Shown in pieces: positions 13,364-14,164 of a stretch of 14,164 bases of DNA. A model generated the notes under the pieces. It made no database searches. It saw nothing but the letters and a program-made list of their open reading frames with translations, and was not told the origin of the DNA. The position numbers and the translations under genes were made by a program. Every line of letters starts with the position of its first letter. The first letter of the stretch is position 1. The DNA comes from an uncultured Lachnospiraceae bacterium (GTDB lineage: Bacteria; Bacillota; Clostridia; Lachnospirales; Lachnospiraceae): the NCBI GenBank assembly GCA_949076555.1, contig CARUOB010000068.1, positions 1-14,164 of the forward strand. Direction: 5' to 3'.

Positions 13364-13938
13364 GTCGGGCCTCCTTTCTCGCCATGTTTCTTTATTTTAT
13401 GTGTCGTTTTTATTTCCGGCGGTTCAAGTTCCGCTTTCAGCCTTTTTAGAGCCGAGCGCAGCCGGGACTGTACCGTCCGAAGCGGCAGATGCAGCGCTTG
13501 GGCGGTTTCGCGCAGGGTCAAATCCTGTCCGAACCGCAGAAGCACGATTTCCCGCTGGTTCTCCGGCAGACTGCGCACAAGCTGTCTCATCACCATATCC
13601 GATTGCACAGCCTCGAAAGCCGGTTCCGAATAGCCCGGATCGACGGCAGATGCCTCCAGAGAGATATCCGGGCGGCAGTTTTTCCGCTGCATGTCTATGC
13701 AGGTGTTCGCGGCGATACGGTAGAGAAAGGACTTGAACTTTCCCTTGTGGATATAGCGATCAAAGTAGCGAAGCGCTTTCAGAAAAGTTTCCTGCGCCGC
13801 GTCCTCTGCGGCAGAATGGTCGGGGGCATGCCAAAGGCAGTACCGGAGAATTTCGGGGTAGTATATGGAAATCAATTCGTCTACCGCGCTGAGGTCTCCC
13901 TGTTCTATTTTCAGTATCAATTTATCTTCACGCGTCAA
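13360..13938 (-). CDS. ECF-type RNA polymerase sigma factor (probable TTG start)
   Basis: A 192-residue sigma-70 family factor of the extracytoplasmic-function type. Region 2 spans about residues 22-88, with AEDAAQETFLKALRYF (about 44-59) and SFLYRIAANTCIDMQRK (about 70-86). Region 4 spans about 118-172, with LPENQREIVLLRF, then the helix-turn-helix TLRETAQALHLPLRTVQSRLRSALKRLK. Region 3 is absent. The TTG at 13938 is preferred because GGAGGA lies 6 nt upstream of it. An ATG at 13959 has GAGGGG touching it, too close to be used, and the frame further upstream runs into the tRNA-Glu. It heads an operon with a membrane protein, ABC ATPase and permease, and likely controls that operon in response to an envelope signal. 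No self-promoter was resolved. Confidence 0.9.
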   Translation of the reverse strand: MTREDKLILKIEQGDLSAVDELISIYYPEILRYCLWHAPDHSAAEDAAQETFLKALRYFDRYIHKGKFKSFLYRIAANTCIDMQRKNCRPDISLEASAVDPGYSEPAFEAVQSDMVMRQLVRSLPENQREIVLLRFGQDLTLRETAQALHLPLRTVQSRLRSALKRLKAELEPPEIKTTHKIKKHGEKGGPT

Positions 13939-14070
13939 GATGGTTCCTCCCGGGGACATCCCCTCATAAGTATATAACGAAATTCCTGTTTCCGAATGAT
14001 TAGCTGACTGCGATTTTTTTCCCAATATCAGGCGGTGTGAAAAAGAACTGAAAAAGAACGTCGTTTTCCC

Positions 14071-14099
14071 TTGCCAAATAAGGCGGAGTGTGATATCAT
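14071..14099 (+). promoter_or_regulatory. Promoter of tRNA-Glu
   Basis: TTGCCA (14071-14076) and TATCAT (14094-14099) are spaced by exactly 17 bp, each matching five of six consensus bases, and the predicted transcription start falls a few bases before the tRNA at 14111. It lies in the divergent gap shared with the sigma factor gene. Confidence 0.7.
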
Positions 14100-14110
14100 A
14101 TCGTCGTTGG

Positions 14111-14164
14111 GGCTCCATGGTCAAGCGGTTAAGACATCGCCCTTTCACGGCGGTAACACGGGTT
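14111..14164 (+). tRNA. tRNA-Glu (anticodon TTC), partial at window end
   Basis: The 5' acceptor strand GGCTCCA (14111-14117), D-arm TGGTCAAGCGGTTAAGACA, anticodon stem TCGCC/GGCGG and loop CTTTCAC with anticodon TTC (14044+100 = 14144-14146) are all present. The T-arm begins with CACGGGTT at the edge, so the last ~20 bases lie outside the window. Confidence 0.93.

Noticed and set aside
13974..13993. GGAAAC and CGTTAT on the minus strand as an ECF self-promoter for the sigma operon
   Set aside because: The elements are only 8 bp apart; ECF promoters need about 16 bp.
13960..14148. N-terminal extension of the sigma factor frame
   Set aside because: It runs through the tRNA-Glu promoter and gene and has no sigma-domain similarity.

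Overview
The window looks like chromosomal DNA from a spore-forming Firmicute of class Clostridia, most likely Lachnospiraceae. The evidence is strong AGGAGG-type ribosome binding sites, tRNAs without an encoded CCA, a BclB-type exosporium collagen-like protein, and NahK-like and cupin-AraC proteins typical of gut clostridia. This placement is inferred from gene content only.

Layout. Positions 1-190 hold two strong hairpins, a complete tRNA-Asn(GTT) and a terminator. On the minus strand, 203-3450 is a peptide-resistance-type cassette in the order response regulator (5' end missing), ABC ATPase, ABC-2 permease, histidine kinase. Four contiguous 11-12 bp direct repeats lie over the -35 region of the ABC promoter and look like the response regulator's operator. 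The regulator's reading frame stops abruptly at about 3450, which marks a recombination, deletion or assembly junction.

From 3600 to 6002 on the plus strand there is a GH25 lysozyme with a C-terminal peptidoglycan-binding domain, then a BclB-like protein with 79 uninterrupted Gly-X-Y triplets. The second gene has a sigma-K-like -10 element upstream. A CBM9-like protein (6084-6698, minus) converges on it.

From 6919 to 10224 there is a sugar-1-phosphate nucleotidyltransferase, a convergent AraC-family regulator, and a divergent N-acetylhexosamine 1-kinase homologue. Together they suggest a small hexosamine salvage route (HexNAc to HexNAc-1-P to NDP-HexNAc) controlled by the AraC protein. The AraC/kinase intergenic region carries repeated ATAATGCAAA boxes.

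From 10318 to 13938 on the minus strand is a compact operon: ECF sigma factor (probable TTG start), a six-helix membrane protein in the position where an anti-sigma factor would be expected, an ABC ATPase, and an ABC-2 permease with a large external domain. The window ends inside a tRNA-Glu(TTC), which has a good promoter at 14071-14099.

I see no insertion sequences, CRISPR arrays, phage structural genes or rRNA. The points most worth a second look are the truncated regulator with its intact operator, the cysteine-bearing collagen protein, the AraC boxes, and the sigma/six-helix/ABC operon.
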